The notes under the pieces are model-generated. The model was not told where the DNA came from, searched no databases, and saw only the letters and a list, made by a program, of their open reading frames with translations. Made by a program: the position numbers and the translations under genes. This document shows, one piece after another, positions 1 to 8,100 of a DNA stretch of 10,378 nt (the stretch's first letter is position 1; the number at the start of each line of letters is the position of its first letter). Source of the DNA: CAIVAT01 sp037131145 (GTDB taxonomy: Bacteria > Bacteroidota > Bacteroidia > Bacteroidales > FEN-979); assembly GCA_037131145.1 (NCBI GenBank), contig JBAXRP010000160.1:1-10378 (forward strand), given 5' to 3'.

Positions 1-23
1 CCCGTCATTCCAGTGTCAAAGAC

Positions 24-1781
24 CTATTTTGATTTCAGTGATTTTGCAAGCTCATCATAAACCTTTGCTTTTTCGGGCATCCTTAGATTATTGTAGCTTG
101 CCGAGATATTCATCAGCAAATTTGTATCGGTTTTATCAATATTATAAGACTGAAGCATATAATCAAGCGACCGCTGAAAGTCGCCCTTTATGCCCATTGC
201 CACTCCAAGACTCTTCAAAACAGTAGGATTTTTCGGATTAATGGTATAAGCTTTCTCCAGGTACTCAATTGCTTTCCCCAGATTATTGTAATATTTCCCA
301 TAGATTCTTCCGATACATTCCAGGGCGTTGTCATTGCGTGGTTCATTGGCTGTAATAATCAGATAATCAGACAGAGCAGGTTCATAAATATCCCTGCTCA
401 AATATAGTTGAGCCCGCTTGTCATAAATAAAAGTCAAACGACTGTCAGGGTATTGCCGCAGCGCGTCCGACCATAAGGTTATGTCGTCTTTCCACACTTT
501 CGTTCGTTCGTAAGTCATAAAAGAAAGAACCACGCTCAATATTAGCGAAGCGGCAATTAGCCCATAGCCCAGGTATTTCAGCGAAGACTTTTTTTGAAGA
601 TAAAAATCGCCGACCATCCCAATAATAAAGGCAAGCCCGATAAATGGGATATAGCTGTAACGGTCGGCAATAATCGCTTTTCCTACCGAAAGAAACTGCA
701 GAACCAAAACGATTGTAAAGAAATAGAACAGGATTCCAAAGACAATTACCCGTGGGATTTCTCCTTTTCTCGTTGACGTCCATATCAACAAACCAGCCAC
801 AACAAGGCAAAGATATGGAGCTATCAGGAAGGAAAAAGGCAGAAGCCCCGTTGCAGTAATAGGCGGGTAGGGATAAAACGCGGAAAGGTTGTAAGGATAA
901 ATGAATTTGATTATATAGGTTATAAAGCCGAATGAAGCATGCATAATTCGCTGGTAAAACGTGAATATCTCAAATTTGTTAATTGCGCTGATTGATTGAA
1001 GATTTACCGACATCAATCCAATTATCAGGGCAATGATGAAAAAAGGGATTTTTTCTATAATTAGTTTCCAGGAAAATCTGCGACGCTGAAAATAGTCAAC
1101 CAGCAGCAGAATCAAGGGAAATGAAACTGCCATGGCTTTTGACAGGCATGAGAAAATGAAAAGCAGGAGCGCGACGCCAAGTTTCCAGATTTTTTCGTCC
1201 TCCCGGTACTTCAGGTAAGCGATCACCCCCGCAAGGAAAAAAAAGGTATAAAGCACATCTTTTCGTTCCGAAACCCAGGCAACCGATTCTACATGCAAAG
1301 GATGAACGGCGAACAACAACCCGGAAATCACAGCGGGCAGCATCCTCCGGCGACTTAAAATAAAAACGAAAATAAAAACGAGAACAGCATTTACGCCATG
1401 AAAAACCAAATTTGTGATATGATAAGAAGCAGGCGATAAACCTGACATCTTGTAATTAATGGCAAGGGATAAAATTGTAAAAGGATGATAGTTATTGCTA
1501 ATTTTCTGAAATTGGTCGCCATAGCTGAAGATTTTAATGACGCCTTGCCATGAAAGGTCATTAAGAAGCTGATTTTGTAAAATATAAATGCCGTCGTCCC
1601 ATGTTTCAATAAAACCGTTATTAACCATTGGAGAGAAGGCAAGAATACTGATAAGGAACAACATTATCATTGATCCGTAAAAAAGGTAATTGTTTTTATT
1701 TGCCGATGCCGCCTTGGAAATCGGTTTCGCAGGGGGCGTCGGCTTTGGCGAAGATTTTTTATTTAAAGGTTTCTTGTTCAT
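24..1781 (-). CDS. TMTC-like GT-C membrane glycosyltransferase with C-terminal TPRs
   Basis: Predicted 585-residue inner-membrane protein. A Lys/Pro-rich cytoplasmic tail (about residues 1-32) precedes roughly eleven or twelve hydrophobic segments, followed by about four TPR units (about 450-583). Motifs typical of the TMTC/DUF1736 group are visible: WDD at 61-63 in the first outer loop (the usual place for a GT-C catalytic acid), HPLHVESVAWVSERKD at 160-175, LSKAMAVSFP from 213 and ADRYSYIP from 372. Known TMTC proteins transfer mannose from a polyprenyl-phosphate donor to Ser/Thr of exported proteins. Donor and acceptor here are inferred from the family only. The ATG at 1781-1779 is preferred because it opens a basic MNKK tail; an in-frame TTG lies five codons upstream. 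The gene is last of three co-directional genes, 94 bp after the stop of the preceding one, with a hairpin between. It could instead be a bacterial relative with another lipid-linked sugar donor. Family assignment is firm, activity less so. Confidence 0.88.
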   Translation of the reverse strand: MNKKPLNKKSSPKPTPPAKPISKAASANKNNYLFYGSMIMLFLISILAFSPMVNNGFIETWDDGIYILQNQLLNDLSWQGVIKIFSYGDQFQKISNNYHPFTILSLAINYKMSGLSPASYHITNLVFHGVNAVLVFIFVFILSRRRMLPAVISGLLFAVHPLHVESVAWVSERKDVLYTFFFLAGVIAYLKYREDEKIWKLGVALLLFIFSCLSKAMAVSFPLILLLVDYFQRRRFSWKLIIEKIPFFIIALIIGLMSVNLQSISAINKFEIFTFYQRIMHASFGFITYIIKFIYPYNLSAFYPYPPITATGLLPFSFLIAPYLCLVVAGLLIWTSTRKGEIPRVIVFGILFYFFTIVLVLQFLSVGKAIIADRYSYIPFIGLAFIIGMVGDFYLQKKSSLKYLGYGLIAASLILSVVLSFMTYERTKVWKDDITLWSDALRQYPDSRLTFIYDKRAQLYLSRDIYEPALSDYLIITANEPRNDNALECIGRIYGKYYNNLGKAIEYLEKAYTINPKNPTVLKSLGVAMGIKGDFQRSLDYMLQSYNIDKTDTNLLMNISASYNNLRMPEKAKVYDELAKSLKSK

Positions 1782-1817
1782 GACAATTGCTATCAATAAA
1801 TTTTAATAAATGGCTAA

Positions 1818-1837
1818 CAGTTGGCTTCAGCCAACTG
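1818..1837. repeat. REP-like hairpin, 9-bp perfect arms
   Basis: The arms CAGTTGGCT and AGCCAACTG are separated by TC, giving a 9-bp stem (or 8 bp with a TTCA loop). The core GGCTTCAGCC differs by one base from the GGCTTTAGCC core of the element at 4795-4848, which suggests the same broad family of short palindromic repeats. It sits between the metallopeptidase-barrel gene stop and the glycosyltransferase start. Such a hairpin could also slow or end transcription or protect the mRNA 3' end. The sequence after it on the minus strand is AT-rich but has no clean U-run, so a terminator role is not assigned. Confidence 0.6.
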
Positions 1838-1840
1838 CAA

Positions 1841-1860
1841 AAAGAAATGAAAAGAAATGA
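1841..1860. repeat. Two perfect tandem copies of a 10-bp A-rich unit
   Basis: AAAGAAATGA occurs twice back to back, directly beside the hairpin at 1818-1837 and before the stop of the upstream gene. The rest of the 1782-1875 gap is AT-rich with no further gene. It may be part of the repeat element or simple A-rich slippage. Confidence 0.6.
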
Positions 1861-1875
1861 ATAAGGAAATAGATG

Positions 1876-2294
1876 TCATGGTATCCCAATTGAGTACAAG
1901 AATTCCCATCCCCATCCGGCGGAATCAGGGTAGTAAAGCGTTCTGACTCCCATCTCGAATGGAGCAACAAAACGCAACAGGTGGAAATCGAAGGTGAGTT
2001 CTGCCCCGGTTGATTGGTAAATGGTTGCTGACTGGTTTTCCAATCCTTTCGTCCAATCGTAAAAAAGATTCATCTTCACCCGTTTCAGGTACAAAACAGA
2101 ACCGATACTGAAATCGGGATAAAGGATGGGAAATTTGTAGTTGAACTGAAGGCTTACCATTTCGGAATCGGCAACGCCAATCATTCCGCGGGGAGTACTA
2201 ATGAAATTGGAATAGGAATATACCAGATCGTCTTTATCCCGTTGCTGCTGATAACCAACATAAATCGAAATTCCCTGGTGACGGAAAATACCTG
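1876..2294 (-). pseudogene. Frameshifted C-terminal part of the metallopeptidase-barrel protein
   Basis: This is the end of the same beta-barrel that begins in the frame read from 4865. Reading from 2294 gives about 139 residues starting PGIFRHQGISIYVGYQQQRD, passing through STPRGMIGVADSE and ending in LYSIGIP before a TGA at 1878-1876. The alternating aromatic and polar residues fit amphipathic barrel strands. An internal ATG at 2184 opens a 102-residue reading frame, but that would begin mid-barrel without a signal peptide, so an independent gene there is unlikely. With one base restored at 2296-2299, the joined protein is about 1002 residues counted from the TTG at 4883, or 996 from the ATG at 4865. 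Confidence 0.85.
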
Positions 2295-4865
2295 GAAAAT
2301 AATGTTGGCGGCAGCGGAAAAAATCGTCCCCATGTTGTTTCCTCCGAAAGGGCTGCTCCGGTAGTTGAGGTCAATGTCCTGACCGAAACGGGGAAAAACA
2401 TCCTTTTGATTTGATCTCAGATACTGCGATCCGGTTAAACGATAATCAATGGTCAGGATTGATCCTGAAGTGAACTGCTCCGGCGTTGAGGCGTTGTGTT
2501 TGATCCCAATAAGCGTTGCGCCAACAGAGGGTTGGAGACGCCGCGAATACCGGGCATGAGAAAAATTCCAGGGAATACTTATCAGAAATTTCAGGTTGGT
2601 CTCCTGCCATGTAAAACGGAATAATTCATTGGAACCACTGAAATATGCCCATCCTGCGCGGTTTCCAATATCAAAGCGAAGATCAAAAACCGGATAAAGT
2701 CCCTGATAGCTTAACCCGGCATAAAACTTACCGGTTTGTTCGTTCATATCGTATTCCCATCCCGCATCTGCAAACATCGAACTGAGCGCGTTTTGCGACA
2801 ACACCATCACGCCGGGTTTGAATTTCATGTTATTAATATCGAATGAAACCGGCGCCCAACTGTGCGGATTGAAGAGATGTCCCGCCTTTGAATACCGCCG
2901 CACAGGGTATATCGTTCCTTTAATCGAATCTCGAGTCAGGTCAAAATCATCGCGCTGATTCATTTTGTAAATTTTCCTGATGAGGGCGCTATCCTGAATG
3001 TTCACATTTTCCTGTGACGCCAGAGATTCAGATAATCTGATTGAATGATCGTCAACCTTATGTATAGGAATCCAGGTGGCGGTATCAATAGGCGTTTCAA
3101 CCGCCATGCCTCCGTCGGAAGTGTAATCGGAATAGATCATGAATTTCTTATCGGATGTAAAATCAGGATCATAAGCCGCAAAACGGGATGAGGTGATCTT
3201 GTATTTGGCGTCGGTGATAGTATCGAGGGCATAGAGATTTTCAACCCCGGAATAATCAACGCTGTAAATAATATATTGTTTGTAAAACCATGCGGGACCA
3301 TTGAATTCGTTGTAGTAAGATGGGAGGATATCGTGAATTCTGCCGGTTGAAGTATCGAGCTCAGCCACGGTTTCTCCCTTTTCGGTAAGAAGGGTGAAGA
3401 TGATCTTTCGGGAGCCGGGCGACCAGTTTGGAGTAATCGCTATCCCGCCTTCTGGAATCGGATATTTACGGATCACCCTGCCCGTTGGGATTTCAATGAA
3501 ATCAATAGAACACCTGTTTTCGGGCGAAATATAAACGGCTGCAACCATTTTGCCATTGGGGGAGATAATGGGGGCAAAGTACCGCGTCCGATGGGTAAGT
3601 TCGGTGAGTTTAAGTGTGGTGAAATTATACATCCTGATCTCGGCGAAACTGCGGTTTTGCCAACGTTTTCCACTTTCAAATTCCGACCATACCAGCCAGT
3701 CGCCGCCAATGGAGGTGGTTCCGCTGATGTGGGATCCGGGCGTGAGCAGTCGTTTTTCTTTTCCCGTTTTACGGTCAATCAATACAAACCGGCTTACATC
3801 ATCCATTGAACTTTTATCGGCAAGGATGGTGGAATCATTCACCATCAGTGGATGACCGTAAGTTGTAAAGTTTTTCGGGTTACGTTTGGTGATGTACCGT
3901 ACCTGCGGATGATGAGTTGCGCGCAGTTGCCGCTGCCAGGCAGTGTCGAGTTCTTCCAACGACTGGCGGTAGAGTTCGGTTTTCCATAATCCGGTCGTTT
4001 TGCGGATTCCGCTGTTGAATGGAACTACCATGAATGGATATTTGGCAACGCGGTCTAACGCCTCGTTCCACACATCGGCGCCATACATTTTCCTTGTTTG
4101 CGCCACAATATAGTAGCCCAGCGAGTAAGCGTCGGGAGTGTATGTTTTATACGATCCGAGAGTGGCTTTATCGTATGAGTAAGCTCCCTTTTCGCAAATC
4201 TGTGCGCGGAGGTCGCTTTCAAACATTGCAGATCTGCCGCGTCCGGTTTTTGTCAACGCCGTTTCGGTAGCGGTAGCGTCTCCCTCCAGAAACCACGAGG
4301 GAACATATAATCCGAGAATACCGCCGGTAATCTGCTCGCCGAAGATGTAATAGAGCGCTCTGGAAAATCCCCGGTTTATCTTGCTAATCTGCACGGCGTG
4401 ACGGTACTCATGTATAGCAAGTTGCTCAAGCCACTCCTCTGCGTAAGTCTCCTGCGGCGAACAGGAATACATTTCGATGCGTTTTGGCGCCCAAACAGTA
4501 AATCCATTTGACAGGGCTGATTGGTTATGCAGAACAACCGGAATACGAGGAACCTTAGCTTTAAGCGTTGTAGTTTCATGCTTCACCACCAAATCCATAA
4601 TATTGGCAAGGTATTGCGCCTTTTTTTCGAAGGATTCAGGAAATATCAACTGATACTTTTCTGTCTTTATCTGCCGCCATCTGATCGCCGCCGGATCCTG
4701 TCCGGAGCTGTAATATTGGGAAAAAGCGCTAAAGTTCAGGAGAAAATTAAGGATGAGGCAAAGGAGCAAATAATTAAGAAGGTAACTTGAATTGCCTCCG
4801 GCTTTAGCCGGAGGATGACAAAAAATATATACAGCCGCGGCTTTAGCCAAATTTTTTTCAACCAT
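2181..4865 (-). CDS. Gluzincin-like metallopeptidase, PD40/TolB-like propeller, outer-membrane barrel (frameshifted)
   Basis: Residues are numbered from the upstream TTG at 4883; the ATG at 4865 is residue 7. A hydrophobic stretch (39-50) ending AFSQ at 53-56 is a signal peptide. A peptidase domain (about 65-320) carries HEYRH at 158-162, inside LAIHEYRHAVQ, and WFLEGDA at 197-203. These give two zinc-ligand His, the catalytic Glu159 and probable third ligand Glu200, the gluzincin / peptidase MA pattern. A beta-propeller of PD40/TolB type follows (about 340-610), with blade-like motifs such as SPNGK and WSPGSRKI. From about 665 (HLFNPHSWAP) the sequence looks like outer-membrane beta-barrel strands. 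The natural frame breaks near residue 863, after which about 37 out-of-frame residues lead to a stop at 2181-2183. The barrel really continues in 1876-2294. The likely place is the outer membrane with the peptidase in the envelope; substrate unknown. It starts 48 bp after the large surface-protein gene, so co-transcription is plausible. The start is uncertain because a REP-like element covers this end. Confidence 0.85.
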   Translation of the reverse strand: MVEKNLAKAAAVYIFCHPPAKAGGNSSYLLNYLLLCLILNFLLNFSAFSQYYSSGQDPAAIRWRQIKTEKYQLIFPESFEKKAQYLANIMDLVVKHETTTLKAKVPRIPVVLHNQSALSNGFTVWAPKRIEMYSCSPQETYAEEWLEQLAIHEYRHAVQISKINRGFSRALYYIFGEQITGGILGLYVPSWFLEGDATATETALTKTGRGRSAMFESDLRAQICEKGAYSYDKATLGSYKTYTPDAYSLGYYIVAQTRKMYGADVWNEALDRVAKYPFMVVPFNSGIRKTTGLWKTELYRQSLEELDTAWQRQLRATHHPQVRYITKRNPKNFTTYGHPLMVNDSTILADKSSMDDVSRFVLIDRKTGKEKRLLTPGSHISGTTSIGGDWLVWSEFESGKRWQNRSFAEIRMYNFTTLKLTELTHRTRYFAPIISPNGKMVAAVYISPENRCSIDFIEIPTGRVIRKYPIPEGGIAITPNWSPGSRKIIFTLLTEKGETVAELDTSTGRIHDILPSYYNEFNGPAWFYKQYIIYSVDYSGVENLYALDTITDAKYKITSSRFAAYDPDFTSDKKFMIYSDYTSDGGMAVETPIDTATWIPIHKVDDHSIRLSESLASQENVNIQDSALIRKIYKMNQRDDFDLTRDSIKGTIYPVRRYSKAGHLFNPHSWAPVSFDINNMKFKPGVMVLSQNALSSMFADAGWEYDMNEQTGKFYAGLSYQGLYPVFDLRFDIGNRAGWAYFSGSNELFRFTWQETNLKFLISIPWNFSHARYSRRLQPSVGATLIGIKHNASTPEQFTSGSILTIDYRLTGSQYLRSNQKDVFPRFGQDIDLNYRSSPFGGNNMGTIFSAAANIIFQVFSVTREFRFMLVISSNGIKTIWYIPIPISLVLPAE
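2295..2299 (-). other. Probable one-base deletion (frameshift site)
   Basis: On the coding strand the sequence reads ATT ATT TTC CAG GTA. Adding one T to the T4 run (plus-strand A4 at 2296-2299) gives ATT ATT TTT CCA GGT, joining SAAANII to FPGIFRHQGI without a stop and restoring the barrel to 1876. The exact base cannot be fixed by inspection, but the frame switch must fall near here because sensible barrel sequence ends in one frame and resumes in the other within a few codons. Confidence 0.75.
4795..4814. repeat. REP-like palindrome, main stem
   Basis: Perfect 9-bp arms CCTCCGGCT and AGCCGGAGG flank TT. Together with the half-copy at 4839-4848 this forms a two-part element of the kind seen as short intergenic palindromes in Bacteroidota genomes. 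It lies inside the longest possible reading frame of the metallopeptidase gene, encoding residues between the ATG at 4865 and the hydrophobic signal segment, which is an unusual place for a REP-like sequence. Confidence 0.7.
4839..4848. repeat. Second copy of the GGCTTTAGCC core
   Basis: The ten bases GGCTTTAGCC repeat exactly the core of the palindrome at 4795-4814, whose copy is at 4800-4809. The two are 39 bp apart in the same orientation, with an AT-rich spacer including AAAAAATATATA. Here the arms pair for only four bases on each side. The pairing of a short and a long palindrome suggests a single composite element. Confidence 0.6.
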
Positions 4866-4913
4866 TATATCCGAAAACGACAAAAAACTGGTCGGGTCTT
4901 AAAAGGAAAAACT

Positions 4914-5183
4914 CTAATTGTTAACCACCATTTTTCGGACAATTTTTCCGTCGTTTCGCAAAATGACAACTGAGTAAATACCGTTTGGAACGGTTCCCAA
5001 ATCTAACCGCATTTCAAAATCACCGCCAACGGGAATATCCTGCTTCTCATAGATTTTACTGCCTATCGCGTTAAATACACTAATGGTAATTTTATCCTGT
5101 GGCAAACCGTTGATGGCAATATTGAATGTACCGTTATTCGGTATCGGGAAAATGCGCGCCTCCTGACTTTTATTTTCTTCCAC
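4914..5183 (-). other. T9SS type A C-terminal sorting domain (coding segment)
   Basis: Residues 1697-1785 of the large surface protein match the T9SS sorting domain pattern: a variant of the YPNP..G box (FPIPNNGTFNIAI, 1708-1720), the middle ISVFNAIGSKIYE, the NGIYSVVI strand (1763-1770) and a basic end. This segment is normally recognised by the secretion machine and removed by the sortase-like PorU. It is the strongest taxonomic marker in the window. Confidence 0.9.
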
Positions 5184-8100
5184 CCCGATAATCACAATAT
5201 GGACTTTATTGGATATTGCCGAAGAACATCCGTTCAAAGTCACTACACACCAGTAATATCCGGTGATGGTTGCGAGATAAGTTTGTCCTGTAGCGTTTTG
5301 AATTGCGACGCCTTCAAAATACCATTGATTGCCAAACGGCGAGCTGCTGGTCAAGGCGGCGCCAGCGGCAGTAGCTACCGGCGTTGCAGGGATTGGGTTC
5401 ACCGTCATGCTGAAACCTGGCGAAACATTTCCTAAACCACATTCATTGCTTCCTGCAACCGTGATAATTCCTGAAACGGCAGCGGTTCCGAAATCAACCG
5501 TAATGATGTTTGTTCCGGCGCCGCCGGCAATTGAAGCCCCCGCCGGGAGCGTCCAGAAATATGAGGTGGCATTAAGAATTTCAGGGCAGGAAAAAATAAC
5601 GCCTGTTGTGCCTGCGCAAACCGGAGATGTACCTGTAACAGCGCCGGCGGCATTTGGCGGCGGATTCACAAAAAGATTGTAAACAGTCGGCGTAACGGTT
5701 GCGCATCCATAAGTATTGGTAAAACTTACGCTAACCCACTGCGCGCCGATGGCGTTCCATGTAACGTTGATAGTGTTGGTTCCTGTCCCTGAAGTAATAA
5801 TCCCGCCGTTACTGATGTTCCATGAGTAATTTGACATTCCGGTATTGGTGATATACTGATTATTGGCGCTATTGATACACGGAGTGTTACTGCTTCCGAT
5901 TATTGGAACTGCCGCAGGATTGATGGTTACATTATATACCGTAGGTATTAAAGCTGTGCATCCGATTGGCGTAGTATAAACAACATTTACTGAACGCTGC
6001 CCCGGGTAAGGCCATAAAACAGTGATGGCATTTGTTCCCGCGCCGGCGATAATTGTTCCTCCGATAGAAACTGCCCAGTTATAGTTAGTCATTCCGGTTT
6101 CGGTTGTATAAACAATACCAACTGCATTTGCGCAAACTACGGCAGGTCCCGAAATAGTGGGCGTTGGCAGGGGAGTTACCGTAACCGGATAAATCGTAGG
6201 GCTGGCGGCAGTACAGCCATTCCCATTGGTATAACTTACCGAAACATTCTGGCTACCGGTAGCCAGCCACGAAACTGTTATCGAGTTGGTAGCGCTTCCT
6301 CCGGTGATATTGCCACCCAAAACCGTCCAGGTATAGCCGCTCATCCCGGCAGCGGTAGTGTAAACATTTCCGAGGGAATTGATACAAACTGTGCCAGCCC
6401 CTGAAATTACCGGAATTGGCAACGGATTAACTGTAACTGAAAAACCGGGCGAAGGAGCGCCATTGCCGCAAACGCTTTCACCATAAACAGTTATCATACC
6501 CGAAACAGCGGTGGATGAATAGCTTACCGTAATCGTATTTGTTCCCGTCCCTAAAGTAATCGAAGCTCCTGCGGGCAGCGACCAGTTGTAAGTTGTGGCA
6601 TTCGGTATCGCAGCCGCTGTATAAACATAGCCTGTTCCATTCGGACAAACTGAAGAAGGACCGGTGATAACGCCGCCCGCAGAAGGCGCGGGACAGGTTG
6701 TTGTAAATGTTAAATCATTGCCGTAAGAAGTTCCCTGTATGTTAGTCCCGATGATTCTGAAGTGGTAGGTTGTATTTTGGGTAAGTCCGGCGATGTTTGC
6801 CAGAGCTGTGTTTGTACCTCCGCCATTTACTGTTGTAGGAGAAGCCTGTACAACCGTTCCGTAACCTGTGGTAAGTCCATATTCAAAGCTAACCGCAGTT
6901 GAAAGGTAATTTGCAATTACAGTTCCGGTAAGCGTTGCAATAGTGGCGCCAATACCGGTGGCGGCGGTGGTTTGCACAACCGGTCGCGGCTGTGAACCTG
7001 TAAATGTTCCGAAAGCCGTGATTCCGCCGATGTTAACCTGGTGAAGTCCTGCATTTACAAGTCCGAAATCGGTAAAAGGGGTTGGAACGACCTGCATGGC
7101 GAAAATTTGAGTTTCGGTTCCATTTACATCGGCAGGCAAATACTGAAATGATGCGTCACAATTGAATCCGGTAATGCCGGTGGATGAGATATTCCAATAT
7201 CTGTTCAGATAATTTACATTGTTGGGATCGGGAAGATATTTGGCGTTTACGAGGTTAATCCCAATTTTACTGCCTGTTGCGAGAGTTCCGCTGATAAAGT
7301 TCAGCGTTACCGGCGAATATTCCGCAATGCCGGTATTGTCGCCAACCGGGAAGAGCAAGCTGCCGGTAAAGCCGGTTGGAAGCAGCTTTATAAGTTGTCC
7401 GTTTCCGGTTGCCACCACCATTGCCGAAGCCGAAGGAGTCCCCGAAATTGACGATGCAGCCGAAAGTGTGAGATTGTTGTTACCGGTTATCAGCAATCCA
7501 TCAGTAAGTTCAAGGTTGCCATTCAATGTAAGCGGCGAATTAAGGATTACGCTGCTTCCATTGGCTATTTCAAATGTTGTATTGGCATTCATAGCGAGGG
7601 TTCCGGCAATCGAAATATATTGCGGGATTCCTCCTGCGAACGAAACCGTACTTGTTGCGGTTGGCGCAAAATTCAGGAATGCGCCGGATTGTACCGAGAT
7701 GTTTCCATTAATTTGATGAAGTCCGGAAGCAGGTCCGGTCATGTTGAAATTGAAGGTTCCGTTTGTAATGGTAAGGTTGTCCACAGATACCGGAACTGTT
7801 CCCGTAGGGCTGAGGGTAATGCCTGTGGCGTCCATTTCAAAGTTGGCGTAAGTTCTTCCTGAGAATGACGGGGTGAGATTTGCTGTTACTTTGAACAGGC
7901 TTCCCTGCTGAAATACAACCACGCTGCCGGGTTGTCCGGCGCCGAAAGGATTGCTGCCAGCCTGCTGCAGATACGTTGAGCCAGCCGCAAATACTACGGA
8001 GTTGATGAATGAAGCGCCAAAAGGATTTCCCGAAAAGAAAGCGCCTGCGGTGAAAATTGAACCGCTGTTAAAAGTTACCGCTCCCGGATCAACAGCCGTT

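Noticed and set aside
1782..1796. TTG start five codons upstream for the glycosyltransferase
   Set aside because: The ATG at 1781 opens a typical basic cytoplasmic tail, and nothing supports the weaker TTG.
2285..2305. Programmed -1 ribosomal frameshifting to join the barrel halves
   Set aside because: The switch is of the -1 type, but no X XXY YYZ slippery heptamer in the right phase or obvious downstream structure is present. A lost base in a T run is simpler.
4866..4913. Terminator between the surface-protein gene and the metallopeptidase gene
   Set aside because: No stem-loop was found in this 48-bp gap, only T-rich stretches, so read-through is as likely.
7219..7716. A 165-codon plus-strand open frame, the longest in that direction
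   Set aside because: It lies wholly inside the large surface-protein gene, antisense to well-formed domains; its translation has no recognisable motif. The other plus-strand frames (for example 5329-5682 and 3550-3855) are rejected for the same reason.
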